This document shows positions 15,420-23,786 of a stretch of DNA of 64,000 nucleotides, piece after piece; the stretch's first letter is position 1; each line of letters begins with the position of its first letter. Source of the DNA: Cupriavidus oxalaticus (GTDB taxonomy: Bacteria > Pseudomonadota > Gammaproteobacteria > Burkholderiales > Burkholderiaceae); assembly GCF_004768545.1 (NCBI RefSeq), contig NZ_CP038635.1, forward strand, positions 3,435,501 to 3,499,500, read 5' to 3'. The position numbers were made by a program, and so were the translations under genes. The notes beneath the pieces are model-generated. The model did no database searches. It was given only the letters and a program-made list of their open reading frames with translations, and was not told the origin of the DNA.

Positions 15420-15507
15420 GGGAACGGTACCCCTGACGCAAATGAACGATCGCGCCAAGCGTACCAGAGCCACATGACACTGTCGCCACTCCCCCGGCTG
15501 GCCGGGC

Positions 15508-16728
15508 TCAGAGCAGGTGGTCGAGCAGGTCCGGGCCGAAGACTTCGCGCTCGATGTGCGCCACCGGCACGCCGGCGCTGACCAGCGCATGGCGCTGCGC
15601 CTGCATGAAGCCCAGCGGCCCGCACAGGTAGAAGCGGCCATCGATGAAGCGCTGCAGCTCCGGCCGCGCCAGCAACTCGGCCATCGGCATGGTGCCGGCA
15701 TGGTCGTAGTCGCGGCCGATGGCGTCGGCGGCCTCGGGCGCTTCGTAGCTGATATGCGTCACCAGTTGCGGCAACCGCTCGCGCGCCCACTGCAGGTCCG
15801 CGCGGTGCGCATGGTGGCGGCCGTTGCGGGCGGCGTGGGCGAACAGGATCGGACGCTGCGAACCCTGTGCGGCCAGCGTGCGCAGCACCGACAGCATCGG
15901 CGTGATGCCGATGCCGCCCGACAGCAGCACCAGCGGGCGATGGCCGTCGAGCGCCGGGGTGAAATCGCCGAACGGCGCGCTCACCTTCAGCTCGGTGCCT
16001 TCCTGCGCGTTGGCATGCAGCCAGTTGGAGACCGCGCCGGCCGGCGTCGACTGGTCGCCGTCTTCGCGCTTGACCGAAATGCGCCAGGTCGGCAGGCTGG
16101 TCTCGCCCGACAGCGAATACTGGCGCAGCTGGCGCGTGCCGTTGTCGAGATGCGCCTCGACGCTGATGTACTGGCCGGGACGGAAGTCGCGCAGCGGGCC
16201 GCCGTCGGCGGCGGCCAGCGTCAGCGACACCACCTGCTCGCCCTGCGCTTCGCGGCGCACCACGCGCACCGCCGTCAGCTCGCCGGCAGCAACGCCGGTG
16301 CGCTGGTACAGCCGTGCCTCGGCGGCGATCAGCTCGCCGGCCAGCAGCCAGTAGGCTTCGTCCCAGGCGGCGATCAGCGGCGGCGTGGCCGCATCGCCCA
16401 GCACCGCCTTGATCGCGCCCAGCAGGTGGCGGCCGACGATCGGGTAATGCGAGGCGGTCAGGCCTACTGCCGCATGCTTGTGCACGATGCGGTCGACCAC
16501 CGGCGCCAGCGCGGCGCCATTGTCGATATTGGCGGCGTAGGCGAACACGGCCGACGCCAGCGATTGCTGCTGGCTGCCGTTGGCCTGGTTGCCCATGTTG
16601 AACATCTGCGTGAGTTCAGGCCGGTCGGCGAACATCTCGCGGTAAAAGTGGGTGGTGATGGCCAGGCCATGCTCGCGCAGCACCGGGACGCTCGCATCGA
16701 TATAGGGGCGGGAAGCGGCGGACAGCAT
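15508..16728 (-). CDS. hmp: Flavohemoglobin, nitric oxide dioxygenase
   Basis: 406 residues, the usual length. The globin domain has Tyr29 (B10), Gln53 (E7) and the proximal His85 (in HKHAAVGL) at the same positions as E. coli Hmp. FAD binding is seen in RQYSLSG and NAD(P)H binding in LLSGGIGITPMLSVLRTL; the C terminus REVFGPDLLDHLL is standard. It converts nitric oxide with oxygen to nitrate. The ATG at 16728 is chosen because GGAG lies nine bases upstream; two earlier ATGs add up to 13 residues inside the promoter. An NsrR-type palindrome lies 23 bases upstream. Confidence 0.96.
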   Translation of the reverse strand: MLSAASRPYIDASVPVLREHGLAITTHFYREMFADRPELTQMFNMGNQANGSQQQSLASAVFAYAANIDNGAALAPVVDRIVHKHAAVGLTASHYPIVGRHLLGAIKAVLGDAATPPLIAAWDEAYWLLAGELIAAEARLYQRTGVAAGELTAVRVVRREAQGEQVVSLTLAAADGGPLRDFRPGQYISVEAHLDNGTRQLRQYSLSGETSLPTWRISVKREDGDQSTPAGAVSNWLHANAQEGTELKVSAPFGDFTPALDGHRPLVLLSGGIGITPMLSVLRTLAAQGSQRPILFAHAARNGRHHAHRADLQWARERLPQLVTHISYEAPEAADAIGRDYDHAGTMPMAELLARPELQRFIDGRFYLCGPLGFMQAQRHALVSAGVPVAHIEREVFGPDLLDHLL

Positions 16729-16750
16729 CAAATAACACTCCGTTTCATTC

Positions 16751-16767
16751 ATGCATGTTATATGCAT
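16751..16767. promoter_or_regulatory. NsrR-type operator upstream of hmp
   Basis: ATGCAT-GTTAT-ATGCAT, a perfect 6-bp inverted repeat with a 5-base centre. It resembles the NsrR box (GATGCATTTAAAATGCATC-like) and lies between nsrR and hmp, so NO-sensing NsrR probably represses hmp here. Confidence 0.75.
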
Positions 16768-16822
16768 GTTTTATCGCACAATAAAACCGGCGCTCGTCGG
16801 CGCCTGCGCGGACTACGTCCAC

Positions 16823-17275
16823 TCAGGCCGAACGCCGGTTCAGGAAATCGCGATGCAGCTGGATGATCGACTCGGCGGTCTTGCTGCCGGTGACGTCGGC
16901 CAGCGTGACCTCGTCCAGCGCGCGGTAGAACGCCTGCTCGGCCACGTCCAGCGCGCGCTTCAGGCGGCAGTTGCCGTTCAGCGCACAGGGCGGGTTGTCG
17001 CAGTCGATGATGGCCTTGTGGCCTTCCAGCTCGCGCAGGATCGTGCCGATAGTCAGCTGTTCGGCACCAGGCCCAAGCTGCAGCCCGCCGTGGCGGCCGC
17101 GCGTGGCGGTGATCCAGCCCAGCTTCGACAACCGCGCCGCCACCTTGACCAGGTGGTTGTGCGAGATATCGAACTGCTGCCCCACTTCCGCAATGGTGAT
17201 GGGCCGGCTGCCGTCGCCACGGGCGACGTACATCAGCAGGCGCAGTGCATAGTCGGAAAAGCGGGTCAGTTGCAT
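16823..17275 (-). CDS. nsrR: Nitric-oxide-sensing Rrf2-family repressor NsrR
   Basis: 150 residues. The N terminus MQLTRFSDYALRLLMYVA and the winged-helix segment HNHLVKVAARLSKLGWITATRGRHGGLQL are typical of NsrR. Three cysteines, Cys92, Cys97 and Cys103 (in DCDNPPCALNGNCRLKRAL), are the ligands of the iron-sulfur cluster that reacts with nitric oxide. It should repress hmp, which follows on the same strand after 94 bases, and possibly itself, since a 15-bp palindrome lies in its own promoter. Confidence 0.95.
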   Translation of the reverse strand: MQLTRFSDYALRLLMYVARGDGSRPITIAEVGQQFDISHNHLVKVAARLSKLGWITATRGRHGGLQLGPGAEQLTIGTILRELEGHKAIIDCDNPPCALNGNCRLKRALDVAEQAFYRALDEVTLADVTGSKTAESIIQLHRDFLNRRSA

Positions 17276-17281
17276 CGTGGC

Positions 17282-17312
17282 GACATCTTAAAAAATATGC
17301 ATCCAGGATGCA
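17282..17312. promoter_or_regulatory. nsrR promoter with ATGCA palindromes
   Basis: TGCATCC-A-GGATGCA (17298-17312) is a perfect palindrome, and GACATC (17282-17287) with GATGCA-like halves extends it. On the minus strand TTGCAT, 17 bases, TAAGAT form a promoter-like pair through this segment, 7 bases upstream of the nsrR start codon region. Autoregulation by NsrR is inferred. Confidence 0.5.
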
Positions 17313-17383
17313 AGTTAAATCCGGCCTGGCGCACCAGCTGTGCTTTGCATCACACATTGCAGCGGCGCCGACGCCACCCCCAT

Positions 17384-17412
17384 AAAACAGTCATGTGGCG
17401 CCGGTTATACTG
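17384..17412 (+). promoter_or_regulatory. Candidate promoter of the gspG-F operon
   Basis: AAAACA (17384-17389), 17-base spacer, TATACT (17407-17412). The -10 is good, the -35 weak. It would give a leader of about 60 bases before gspG at 17482. Confidence 0.4.
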
Positions 17413-17481
17413 ACTGGCGAAACCGGCCCGCCGCCAGCCCGGCCGTGGGCTCAGCCATTCCAGCAACGAGGTTCACAGACG

Positions 17482-17949
17482 ATGCGCATTTTCACTACCG
17501 CCAGCCCCGCCCGTTCCCGGCCCGCACGCGCCCGCCGCGCGCGCGGCTTCACCCTGATCGAAATCATGGTGGTGATCGTGATCCTTGGCGTGCTGGCGGC
17601 GCTGGTAGTGCCCAAGATCATGAGCCGTCCGGACGAAGCGCGCATCGTCGCGGCACGCCAGGACATCTCGTCGATCATGCAGGCGCTCAAGCTGTACCGG
17701 CTCGATAACAGCCGCTACCCGACCACCGAGCAAGGCCTGGCCGCGCTGGTGACCAAGCCCGCCACCGAGCCGGTGCCGAACAACTGGAAGGGGGGCGGCT
17801 ACCTGGAGAAGCTGCCCAAGGATCCCTGGGGCCATCCGTACCAGTACCTGAACCCGGGCGTGCGCGGCGAGATCGACGTGTTCAGCTTCGGCGCCGACGG
17901 CCAGGCCGGCGGCAACGGCAACGACGCCGATATCGGCAACTGGGAATAA
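17482..17949 (+). CDS. gspG: Type II secretion system major pseudopilin GspG
   Basis: 155 residues. A prepilin leader ends at Gly22, with cleavage before Phe23 in RGFTLIEIMVV and the required Glu27 at mature position +5. The calcium-binding region near the C terminus (FSFGADGQAGGNGNDADIGNW) is typical of GspG. It is processed by the prepilin peptidase and builds the periplasmic pseudopilus that pushes substrates through the secretin. First gene of the plus-strand gsp run; gspH follows after 27 bases. Confidence 0.96.
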   Translation: MRIFTTASPARSRPARARRARGFTLIEIMVVIVILGVLAALVVPKIMSRPDEARIVAARQDISSIMQALKLYRLDNSRYPTTEQGLAALVTKPATEPVPNNWKGGGYLEKLPKDPWGHPYQYLNPGVRGEIDVFSFGADGQAGGNGNDADIGNWE

Positions 17950-17976
17950 ATCCCGGCGCGCCCGCATCCCCTGACC

Positions 17977-18474
17977 ATGACCACGGCGCCGCGCCACAGC
18001 GCGCCCTTGCGGCGCCGGGGCTTTACCCTGCTCGAGCTGCTGGTGGTCATGGTGATCGCCGGCATCGTGATTTCGCTGGTGGCGATCAACGCCTCGCCCA
18101 ACGAGCGCGGCCGCGTGCTGGATGACGGCCAGCGCATCGCGCGGCTGTTCGAGCTGGCGCAGGAAGAGGCACAGCTCGGCGCCCGCCCGATCGCCTGGGA
18201 AGGCGACGCCGGCGGCTGGCGCTTCCTGGAAGCGACCCCGTACGGCTGGATCCCCATGCGTACCGACGTGTTCGCGCCGGGCCGCTGGCGGCTGGCGCTG
18301 GACCAGGTAGTGGTTGCCGAAGGCGGCCGGCCCACCGGCACCGGCGGCCCGCTGCGGCTGGTATTCGGGCGCGAGCTGATCGATATGCCGCAGCGGCTGG
18401 TGCTGGTGCGCGGCGATATCCGCGTGGACGTTGCCGGCGACGGCAGCGGCCGTTACTTCGCCAGCACGCCATGA
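17977..18474 (+). CDS. gspH: Type II secretion system minor pseudopilin GspH
   Basis: 165 residues. Prepilin cleavage is expected after Gly15 (RRRG/FTLLELLVVMVIAG) with Glu20 at mature +5. The rest, including LIDMPQRLVLVRGDIRVD, fits GspH, a minor pseudopilin thought to sit near the pilus tip. Its stop overlaps the gspI start by four bases (ATGA), a sign of coupled translation. Confidence 0.93.
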   Translation: MTTAPRHSAPLRRRGFTLLELLVVMVIAGIVISLVAINASPNERGRVLDDGQRIARLFELAQEEAQLGARPIAWEGDAGGWRFLEATPYGWIPMRTDVFAPGRWRLALDQVVVAEGGRPTGTGGPLRLVFGRELIDMPQRLVLVRGDIRVDVAGDGSGRYFASTP

Positions 18475-18875
18475 CCCGCATCCCCTTGCATGGCCGCCGC
18501 CGCGCCGGCTTCACGCTGATCGAGGTGCTGGTCGCGCTGACCATCCTGGCGGTCGCGCTCACCGCGGCCATGCGCGCCATGGGCTCGATGCTCGATGCCG
18601 GCGCGGCGCTGCAGACCCGCATGCTGGCCGAATGGAGCGCCGAGAACCACCTGGCCGCGCTGCGCCTTTCAAAGACCTGGCCCGAGCCCGGCGTCAGCGG
18701 TTATGCCTGCCCGCAAGGCGGCACCCCGCTGTACTGCGAGCAGTCGGTGTCGGGCACGCCCAATCCGGTTTTCCGCCGCGTCGAGATCGCGGTCTACCCG
18801 TCCGCCACCGACAAGTCAGTGCGGCTGGCGTGGCTGGTCACCATCGTTCCCAATGAAGCCCGCAACGTGCTCTGA
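18471..18875 (+). CDS. gspI: Type II secretion system minor pseudopilin GspI
   Basis: 134 residues. Cleavage is expected after Gly13 (RRAG/FTLIEVLVALTILAVALTA), with Glu18 at mature +5. GspI forms the tip complex with GspJ and GspK that starts pseudopilus assembly. The two cysteines in GYACPQGGTPLYCEQ could form a disulfide. It overlaps gspH by four and gspJ by 23 bases. Confidence 0.93.
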   Translation: MTRIPLHGRRRAGFTLIEVLVALTILAVALTAAMRAMGSMLDAGAALQTRMLAEWSAENHLAALRLSKTWPEPGVSGYACPQGGTPLYCEQSVSGTPNPVFRRVEIAVYPSATDKSVRLAWLVTIVPNEARNVL

Positions 18876-19560
18876 GCGTCAACGCCCAGGCCGGCGCACC
18901 CGCGGCTTCACGCTGCTGGAGATGCTGGTCGCGATCACGCTGCTGGCGGTGATGGCGGTGATCGGCTGGCGCGCGCTCGACAGCCTGACGCGCAGCCGCG
19001 AGCGCCTGACCGACCACGATGCGCGCCTGGATGCGTTGAAGATTCTCTACGGGCAGTTCCAGGCCGACTGCGAGCACCTGGCCAGCCCCGCGCTGCTGCA
19101 GGGCAGCCCGGTCGAGGTCGGCCAGGACCGGCTGCTGCTGGTGCGCGACCGCCGCGACGAGGGGCAGCCGCCGGCGTGGCAGGTGCTGTCGTACCAGATC
19201 GACGGCAATACGCTGGTGCGGGTGGCCGCGCCGCCGGTGGCGGACCGGGCCGGGCTACAGTCGGCGCTGCTGTCGCTGCGCCAGGGCGGCAACAATGCGG
19301 CGCAGGTGCGGCGCGTGCTGCCCGACGTCGCCGGCATGAGCGTGCGCGCCTGGGTGGAGCCTGCCGGCTGGCAGGCCGATACCGGGCGCATCCGCAACGT
19401 GCTGTTCTCCGGCAATGCCGCCAGTGCTGTGGCCGCCTCGGACGTCGGCACGGCGCTGCCCAACACCGCGGTGCGCGCGGTCGAACTGACCGTGTTCGCG
19501 CGCATGGGCGACGGCGATGCGCCGCGGCAGTTCCAGAAGATCTGCATGACCGGGCTATGA
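18853..19560 (+). CDS. gspJ: Type II secretion system minor pseudopilin GspJ
   Basis: 235 residues from the ATG at 18853. A leader ends at Gly18 (RRTRG/FTLLEMLVAITLLAVMAVIGWRALD), with Glu23 at mature +5, and QFQADCEHL is typical of GspJ. The start lies inside the end of gspI (23-base overlap), as is common here; its stop overlaps gspK by four bases. GspJ is part of the GspI-J-K tip complex. Confidence 0.92.
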   Translation: MKPATCSERQRPGRRTRGFTLLEMLVAITLLAVMAVIGWRALDSLTRSRERLTDHDARLDALKILYGQFQADCEHLASPALLQGSPVEVGQDRLLLVRDRRDEGQPPAWQVLSYQIDGNTLVRVAAPPVADRAGLQSALLSLRQGGNNAAQVRRVLPDVAGMSVRAWVEPAGWQADTGRIRNVLFSGNAASAVAASDVGTALPNTAVRAVELTVFARMGDGDAPRQFQKICMTGL

Positions 19561-20588
19561 GGCGCGCCCCCGTCCGCTCCCGCCCGGCCTTCGCTAGGCG
19601 CCGCGCCCGCGGCGCCGCCGTGGTCACCGCGCTGCTGATAGTGACGCTGGCCGTGGTGGTGGTGTCCGGCATGCTGTGGCGCCAGCAGGTGCAGATCCGT
19701 GCGATCGAGAACCAGCGGCTGCTGGCGCAGGCGACCTGGATCGAGCGCGCCGCGGTCGACTGGGCGCGGCTGATCCTGCGTGACGACCAGCGCCGCACCA
19801 ACGTCGACCAGCTCGGGGAGCCCTGGGCGGTGCCGATCGCCGAAACCCGGCTGTCGGATTTCCTTGGGGCCTCGCTGCGCACCGACGTGGCCGGCGAGAC
19901 CTCGTTCCTGTCCGGCCGCATTCTCGATGCGCAGGCGCGCTTCAATCTCGCCAACCTGGTGATCTGGACCGCCACCGCCGGCGGCCAGGGGCGCGCCGCT
20001 TCGGTCGATCCCGCTGCCCAGGCCGCCTACCGCCGTTTGCTGCAGACCGTGGGCCTGAACCCGCAACTGGCCGAGTCCACCGCGCGCGCCATGCTGCAGG
20101 CGGCGCAAGGCGGCAGCGACGGCGGCCGCGCGGCGCCGCGCCCGCTCGACAGCGTGCAGGGGCTGCTGTCCCTGCCCGGCTATACGCCGGAAATGATCGC
20201 CGTGCTGGAGCCATTCGTCACCGTGCTGCCCGAGCGCACCCTGGTCAACGCCAATACCGCCGAGGCCGAGGTGCTGGCCGCCGTGATCGACAAGCTGCCG
20301 CTGGAACGCGCCCGCGAACTGGTACGCCAGCGCGACCGCGCCTACTTCAACAACGTCGGCAACGTGCAGACCCAGCTGGCCGCGGTCGCGCCCCAGGCCG
20401 ACAGCGCCAGCCTGGCCAATATGATCGACGTACGCTCGCACTATTTCCTGGTCTACGGACTGGTTCGCCACGAACGCGCCAGCCGGCTGCAGGTCTCGCT
20501 GATCTACCGCGGCGAGCCGCTGGGTGCCACCAATACGACACGGGTGGTCTGGATACAGGACGCCGACCGGCTGCCGGACCTGCGCTGA
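19557..20588 (+). CDS. gspK: Type II secretion system minor pseudopilin GspK
   Basis: 343 residues, the largest pseudopilin, as expected. A leader ends at Gly19 (RRARG/AAVVTALLIVTLAVVVVSGMLWRQQ); mature +5 is Thr, not Glu, which is normal for GspK. The later part holds the T2SSK helix-rich domain with ETSFLSGRILDAQARFNLANLV and VNANTAEAEVLAAVI. GspK caps the pseudopilus tip. The ATG overlaps the gspJ stop. A 209-base gap to gspL follows. Confidence 0.93.
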   Translation: MRRAPVRSRPAFARRRARGAAVVTALLIVTLAVVVVSGMLWRQQVQIRAIENQRLLAQATWIERAAVDWARLILRDDQRRTNVDQLGEPWAVPIAETRLSDFLGASLRTDVAGETSFLSGRILDAQARFNLANLVIWTATAGGQGRAASVDPAAQAAYRRLLQTVGLNPQLAESTARAMLQAAQGGSDGGRAAPRPLDSVQGLLSLPGYTPEMIAVLEPFVTVLPERTLVNANTAEAEVLAAVIDKLPLERARELVRQRDRAYFNNVGNVQTQLAAVAPQADSASLANMIDVRSHYFLVYGLVRHERASRLQVSLIYRGEPLGATNTTRVVWIQDADRLPDLR

Positions 20589-20797
20589 ATGTCTGATACA
20601 AGGCGTACCGAGCATCCACGGTCGGCGCGGCTTGCAGGCATTGGCAACCGGGGAGGAACGGTATTGACGCGGTTTAGTCACACAGGCAAGGTATGCTGCG
20701 ACGCTGGCGCGAGCGAGGCGCCACGCGGCAATGCGCCTTCCCGGGTTTTTCCCCCACGTCCCGCCATTGGCGCCACTGACGCCACGTTAAGGAAAAA

Positions 20798-22276
20798 TTG
20801 AGCACCACCCTCTATGTCCGCCTGCCGCACCGGCCGCACGATCAGCCGCAACCCTGGCAGTTCGGCGCCCTGCCGTTCGCGCTGGTGCGCACCGGCACCG
20901 ACGCCGCACGGCGCGCGGCCGGCAGCACGGCCTTTGAAGTGTTGCGTGAAGGCCACACCCGCATCGCCGACCTGCCCGCCGCCGAACGCCTGGTGCTGAT
21001 CCTGGCGGCCAGCGACGTACTGCTGACCACCGCTAGCGTGCCGCCGCTGCCGCCGGCGCGTTTGAAGCAGGCGCTGCCCAACCTGATCGAAGACGCGCTC
21101 GCCACCGACGCCCAGCCCTGCCATATCGGCGTGGGGCCCGCGCTCGACGGCAGCGCCGCAATTCGCGGCCCACGCCGGCGGCTGCTGATGGTGGCCGACC
21201 GCGCCTGGCTGCGGGCCGTGCTCGACGCCTTTGCCGAACACCGCCATCGCCGCCGCCATGTGTTGCCGGCGCAGTTGTGCGTGCCGCTGGCAGCGGCGGA
21301 GGTTGCCGCCGCCGAGGCGCCCGGTGCCGAGCCCACACTGCGGCCGGCGGAGAACACCGCACCGGACGAGCCGGCCACGCTGGTGGTCGAGGCAGCCGCC
21401 AGCGCTCTGGCTGACGGCGGCGAACTGCTCGACAGCGCCACCCTCGGCGGCCCCGAGCCCGGCCCTGCACTGGCCAGCCGGTGGCAGCTGACGGTGCGCA
21501 CCGGCGCACACGCCGGCTACGGCCTGCTGCTGGGCGACGACGCCCTCGCGGCCTGGCAGGCGCTGGCGCCCGAAGGCAACTGGTACGCCGACGCCGATGC
21601 CGCCGCCGCGGCGCCGGTTCCCGCATTGCGCGGCGCCGCCCGCGCCGGCTGGCCGCTGTGGATCGAGGGCGCGCAGGCGTGCCTGCGCGATCCGGCACTG
21701 GACCTGGCGCAGTTCGAGTTCGCGCAAGGCCGCGCCGACCGCTGGAACCTGGCTGCATGGCGGGTGCCGCTGGCGCTGCTGGCCGGCATCGTCCTGGTGC
21801 AGGTGCTGGGCATGAACATCCACTGGCTGCTGCTGCGCAACGAGCAGCAGCGCGTGGAAGCCGCGCAGCAGCAGACCTTGCGCAGCGCCTTCCCGCAGAC
21901 CCAGGCCATCCTGGACGCGCCGCTGCAGATGCGGCGCCAGGTCGAGCAGCTGCGCATCGCCAGCGGCCGCAGCACGCCGGAAGACTTCCTGCCGCTGGCC
22001 GACCGCTTTGCCCAGGCCGCGCACCGGCTGCCGCCGGATGCGCTGCAGGCGCTGGAATACCGCGGCCGCATGCTGGTGGTGACGCTCAAGCCGGGCACGG
22101 ACATTGCCGGCCTGCGCAATGCCGCGCGCCAGGCCGGCCTGCAGATGGAAGAGGACAAGACCGGTGGCGCGGCAGGCGGCGCAGGTAGCGCACCAGGCAG
22201 TGCGGCGGGCGGCGCGACGGGCGGCGCCACGCCGGTGACGCCGGGCTCGCGCTGGACCGTCAGGCCGGGCCTGTGA
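20798..22276 (+). CDS. gspL: Type II secretion system protein GspL
   Basis: 492 residues. The large N-terminal cytoplasmic part is actin-like and binds GspE; one membrane helix at about 318-345 (WRVPLALLAGIVLVQVLGMNIHWLLL) is followed by a periplasmic ferredoxin-like domain and a Gly/Ala/Thr-rich tail. The start is TTG at 20798, supported by AAGGA upstream; no suitable ATG is near. It links the cytoplasmic ATPase to the inner membrane platform. The 209-base gap before it is unusual for this tightly packed operon. Confidence 0.92.
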   Translation: MSTTLYVRLPHRPHDQPQPWQFGALPFALVRTGTDAARRAAGSTAFEVLREGHTRIADLPAAERLVLILAASDVLLTTASVPPLPPARLKQALPNLIEDALATDAQPCHIGVGPALDGSAAIRGPRRRLLMVADRAWLRAVLDAFAEHRHRRRHVLPAQLCVPLAAAEVAAAEAPGAEPTLRPAENTAPDEPATLVVEAAASALADGGELLDSATLGGPEPGPALASRWQLTVRTGAHAGYGLLLGDDALAAWQALAPEGNWYADADAAAAAPVPALRGAARAGWPLWIEGAQACLRDPALDLAQFEFAQGRADRWNLAAWRVPLALLAGIVLVQVLGMNIHWLLLRNEQQRVEAAQQQTLRSAFPQTQAILDAPLQMRRQVEQLRIASGRSTPEDFLPLADRFAQAAHRLPPDALQALEYRGRMLVVTLKPGTDIAGLRNAARQAGLQMEEDKTGGAAGGAGSAPGSAAGGATGGATPVTPGSRWTVRPGL

Positions 22277-22295
22277 GCGCGGCAGCACGATACGC

Positions 22296-22904
22296 ATGGA
22301 TGCCATGAAAGACTCCGCCCGAAACCACACGTCCCGCCCCGCCCGGTCCGCAAGCACTACCGCCCTGCGCGCGCGCCTGGCGCGGCTGCGTCCGCGCGTG
22401 CCGCAAGCCTGGCAGGATCGCTTCAACGCGTTCTGGGCGGCGCGCAACCCGCGCGAGCAGGCCATCCTGGCCGGCGGCGCCGCGGTGATGGTGCTGGTGA
22501 TCGGCTACACGCTGCTGTGGGAGCCGGCCGCCGAAGGCCGCCAGCGCCTGGCGCGCAACCTGCCGCAGATGCGCGCCGACCTGGCCGAAATGGAAACGCT
22601 GGCGCAGGAAGCGCGCGGCCTCAAGGCCACGCCGGCACCGGCGCTGCGCGGCGACGCGCTGACGCAGGCGCTGCAGGACAGCCTGGGCCAGCATGGCCTG
22701 AAGGCGGCCCGGCTTGCCGCCGGCGCCGACAACAATGTCCAGGTGCAGCTCGACAAGGTGCCCTTCGGCGCGTTCAGCAGCTGGCTGCAGGACGTGCGCC
22801 AGCAGCAGCGCATGAAAGTGATCGACGCCCGCATCGTCTATGTCGGCGCCACGGCGCTGGTCAATGTCAGCGCGACCCTGCAGGGTCCGGGCGGCCGCAG
22901 CTGA
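22296..22904 (+). CDS. gspM: Type II secretion system protein GspM
   Basis: 202 residues. A short basic cytoplasmic start, one membrane helix at about 54-73 (AILAGGAAVMVLVIGYTLLW), then a coiled and ferredoxin-like periplasmic part ending VIDARIVYVGATALVNVSATLQG. GspM partners GspL in the inner membrane platform. An alternative ATG at 22305 would drop three residues. It follows gspL after 19 bases, and its stop overlaps the gspN start by one base. Confidence 0.92.
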   Translation: MDAMKDSARNHTSRPARSASTTALRARLARLRPRVPQAWQDRFNAFWAARNPREQAILAGGAAVMVLVIGYTLLWEPAAEGRQRLARNLPQMRADLAEMETLAQEARGLKATPAPALRGDALTQALQDSLGQHGLKAARLAAGADNNVQVQLDKVPFGAFSSWLQDVRQQQRMKVIDARIVYVGATALVNVSATLQGPGGRS

Positions 22905-23758
22905 TGGTACGGCTGGAAACGCTGCGGCTGCCGCGCCGCAAGCTGCGCCAGCCGGGTGCATGGCGGGGCCTGCGCTGGCTCGCGCTGGGACTGGCCAGCG
23001 CCGCGGCAACGGTGGTGGCGATGTTGCCGGCCACGTGGATCGCCGAGCGCGTGGCCACGCAGACGCAGGGACGGGTGCTGCTGGCCGATGCCAGCGGCTC
23101 GCTGTGGCGCGGCAGCGCCACGCTGGCGCTGTCGGCCGGCGCCGGCAGCCAGACCGCCACGGTGCTGCCGGGCAGGCTGCAGTGGACGCTGGCCTTCTGG
23201 CCGCTGCTGGCCGGCACCGCGCGCGCGGTGGTGACGCACACCGAAGCCATGGCCGCGCCGGTGACGATCACCGCGACGCCGGGCGGCTGGACCGTGCAGT
23301 CCGGCGCGATGCGGCTGCCGGCATCGCTGCTGGAAGGCATCGGCGCGCCGTTCAATACGCTGCGCCCGGATGGCCTGATGCGCGCGGACTGGTCGACGCT
23401 GCAAGGCAGCTTTTCCGGCCAGAAAGGTGGCGGAAATAACGCCGGAAATGGCAGCGGAAATGGCAATGGCATGCGCGGCCATGTCACGCTGCGCATCGAG
23501 CAGGTGTCGTCCGCGGTCAGCCGGCTGCGCCCGCTGGGCAGCTACCGCGCCGAGATCGACTGGAGCGGCGCCGGCGGCGGCAAGCTGCAACTGAGTACTA
23601 TCGCCGGGCCGCTGTACCTGGAGGGCAGCGGCACGCTTGGCCGGCAGGCGCGCTTCGAGGGCACCGCGCATGCCGAGCCCGATGCGGAAACGCAACTGAC
23701 CAGCTTGCTGAGCCTGCTGGGACGACGAGACAACAACGTGACAAGGCTGCGCTTCTGA
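22904..23758 (+). CDS. gspN: Type II secretion system protein GspN
   Basis: 284 residues from the ATG at 22904, which shares its A with the gspM stop. One N-terminal membrane segment (about 20-45, WRGLRWLALGLASAAATVVAMLP) precedes a periplasmic T2SSN domain: ASGSLWRGSATLAL, VLPGRLQWTLAFWPLL and LYLEGSGTLGRQARFEGTAHAE. A Gly/Asn-rich insert (GGGNNAGNGSGNGNG, about residues 177-191) is made of GGAAATGGC-like repeats. GspN is present only in some systems, and its role is not settled. Confidence 0.9.
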   Translation: MVRLETLRLPRRKLRQPGAWRGLRWLALGLASAAATVVAMLPATWIAERVATQTQGRVLLADASGSLWRGSATLALSAGAGSQTATVLPGRLQWTLAFWPLLAGTARAVVTHTEAMAAPVTITATPGGWTVQSGAMRLPASLLEGIGAPFNTLRPDGLMRADWSTLQGSFSGQKGGGNNAGNGSGNGNGMRGHVTLRIEQVSSAVSRLRPLGSYRAEIDWSGAGGGKLQLSTIAGPLYLEGSGTLGRQARFEGTAHAEPDAETQLTSLLSLLGRRDNNVTRLRF

Positions 23759-23786
23759 TGCCAGGCAGCGCCAGGAGCGTACGGAA

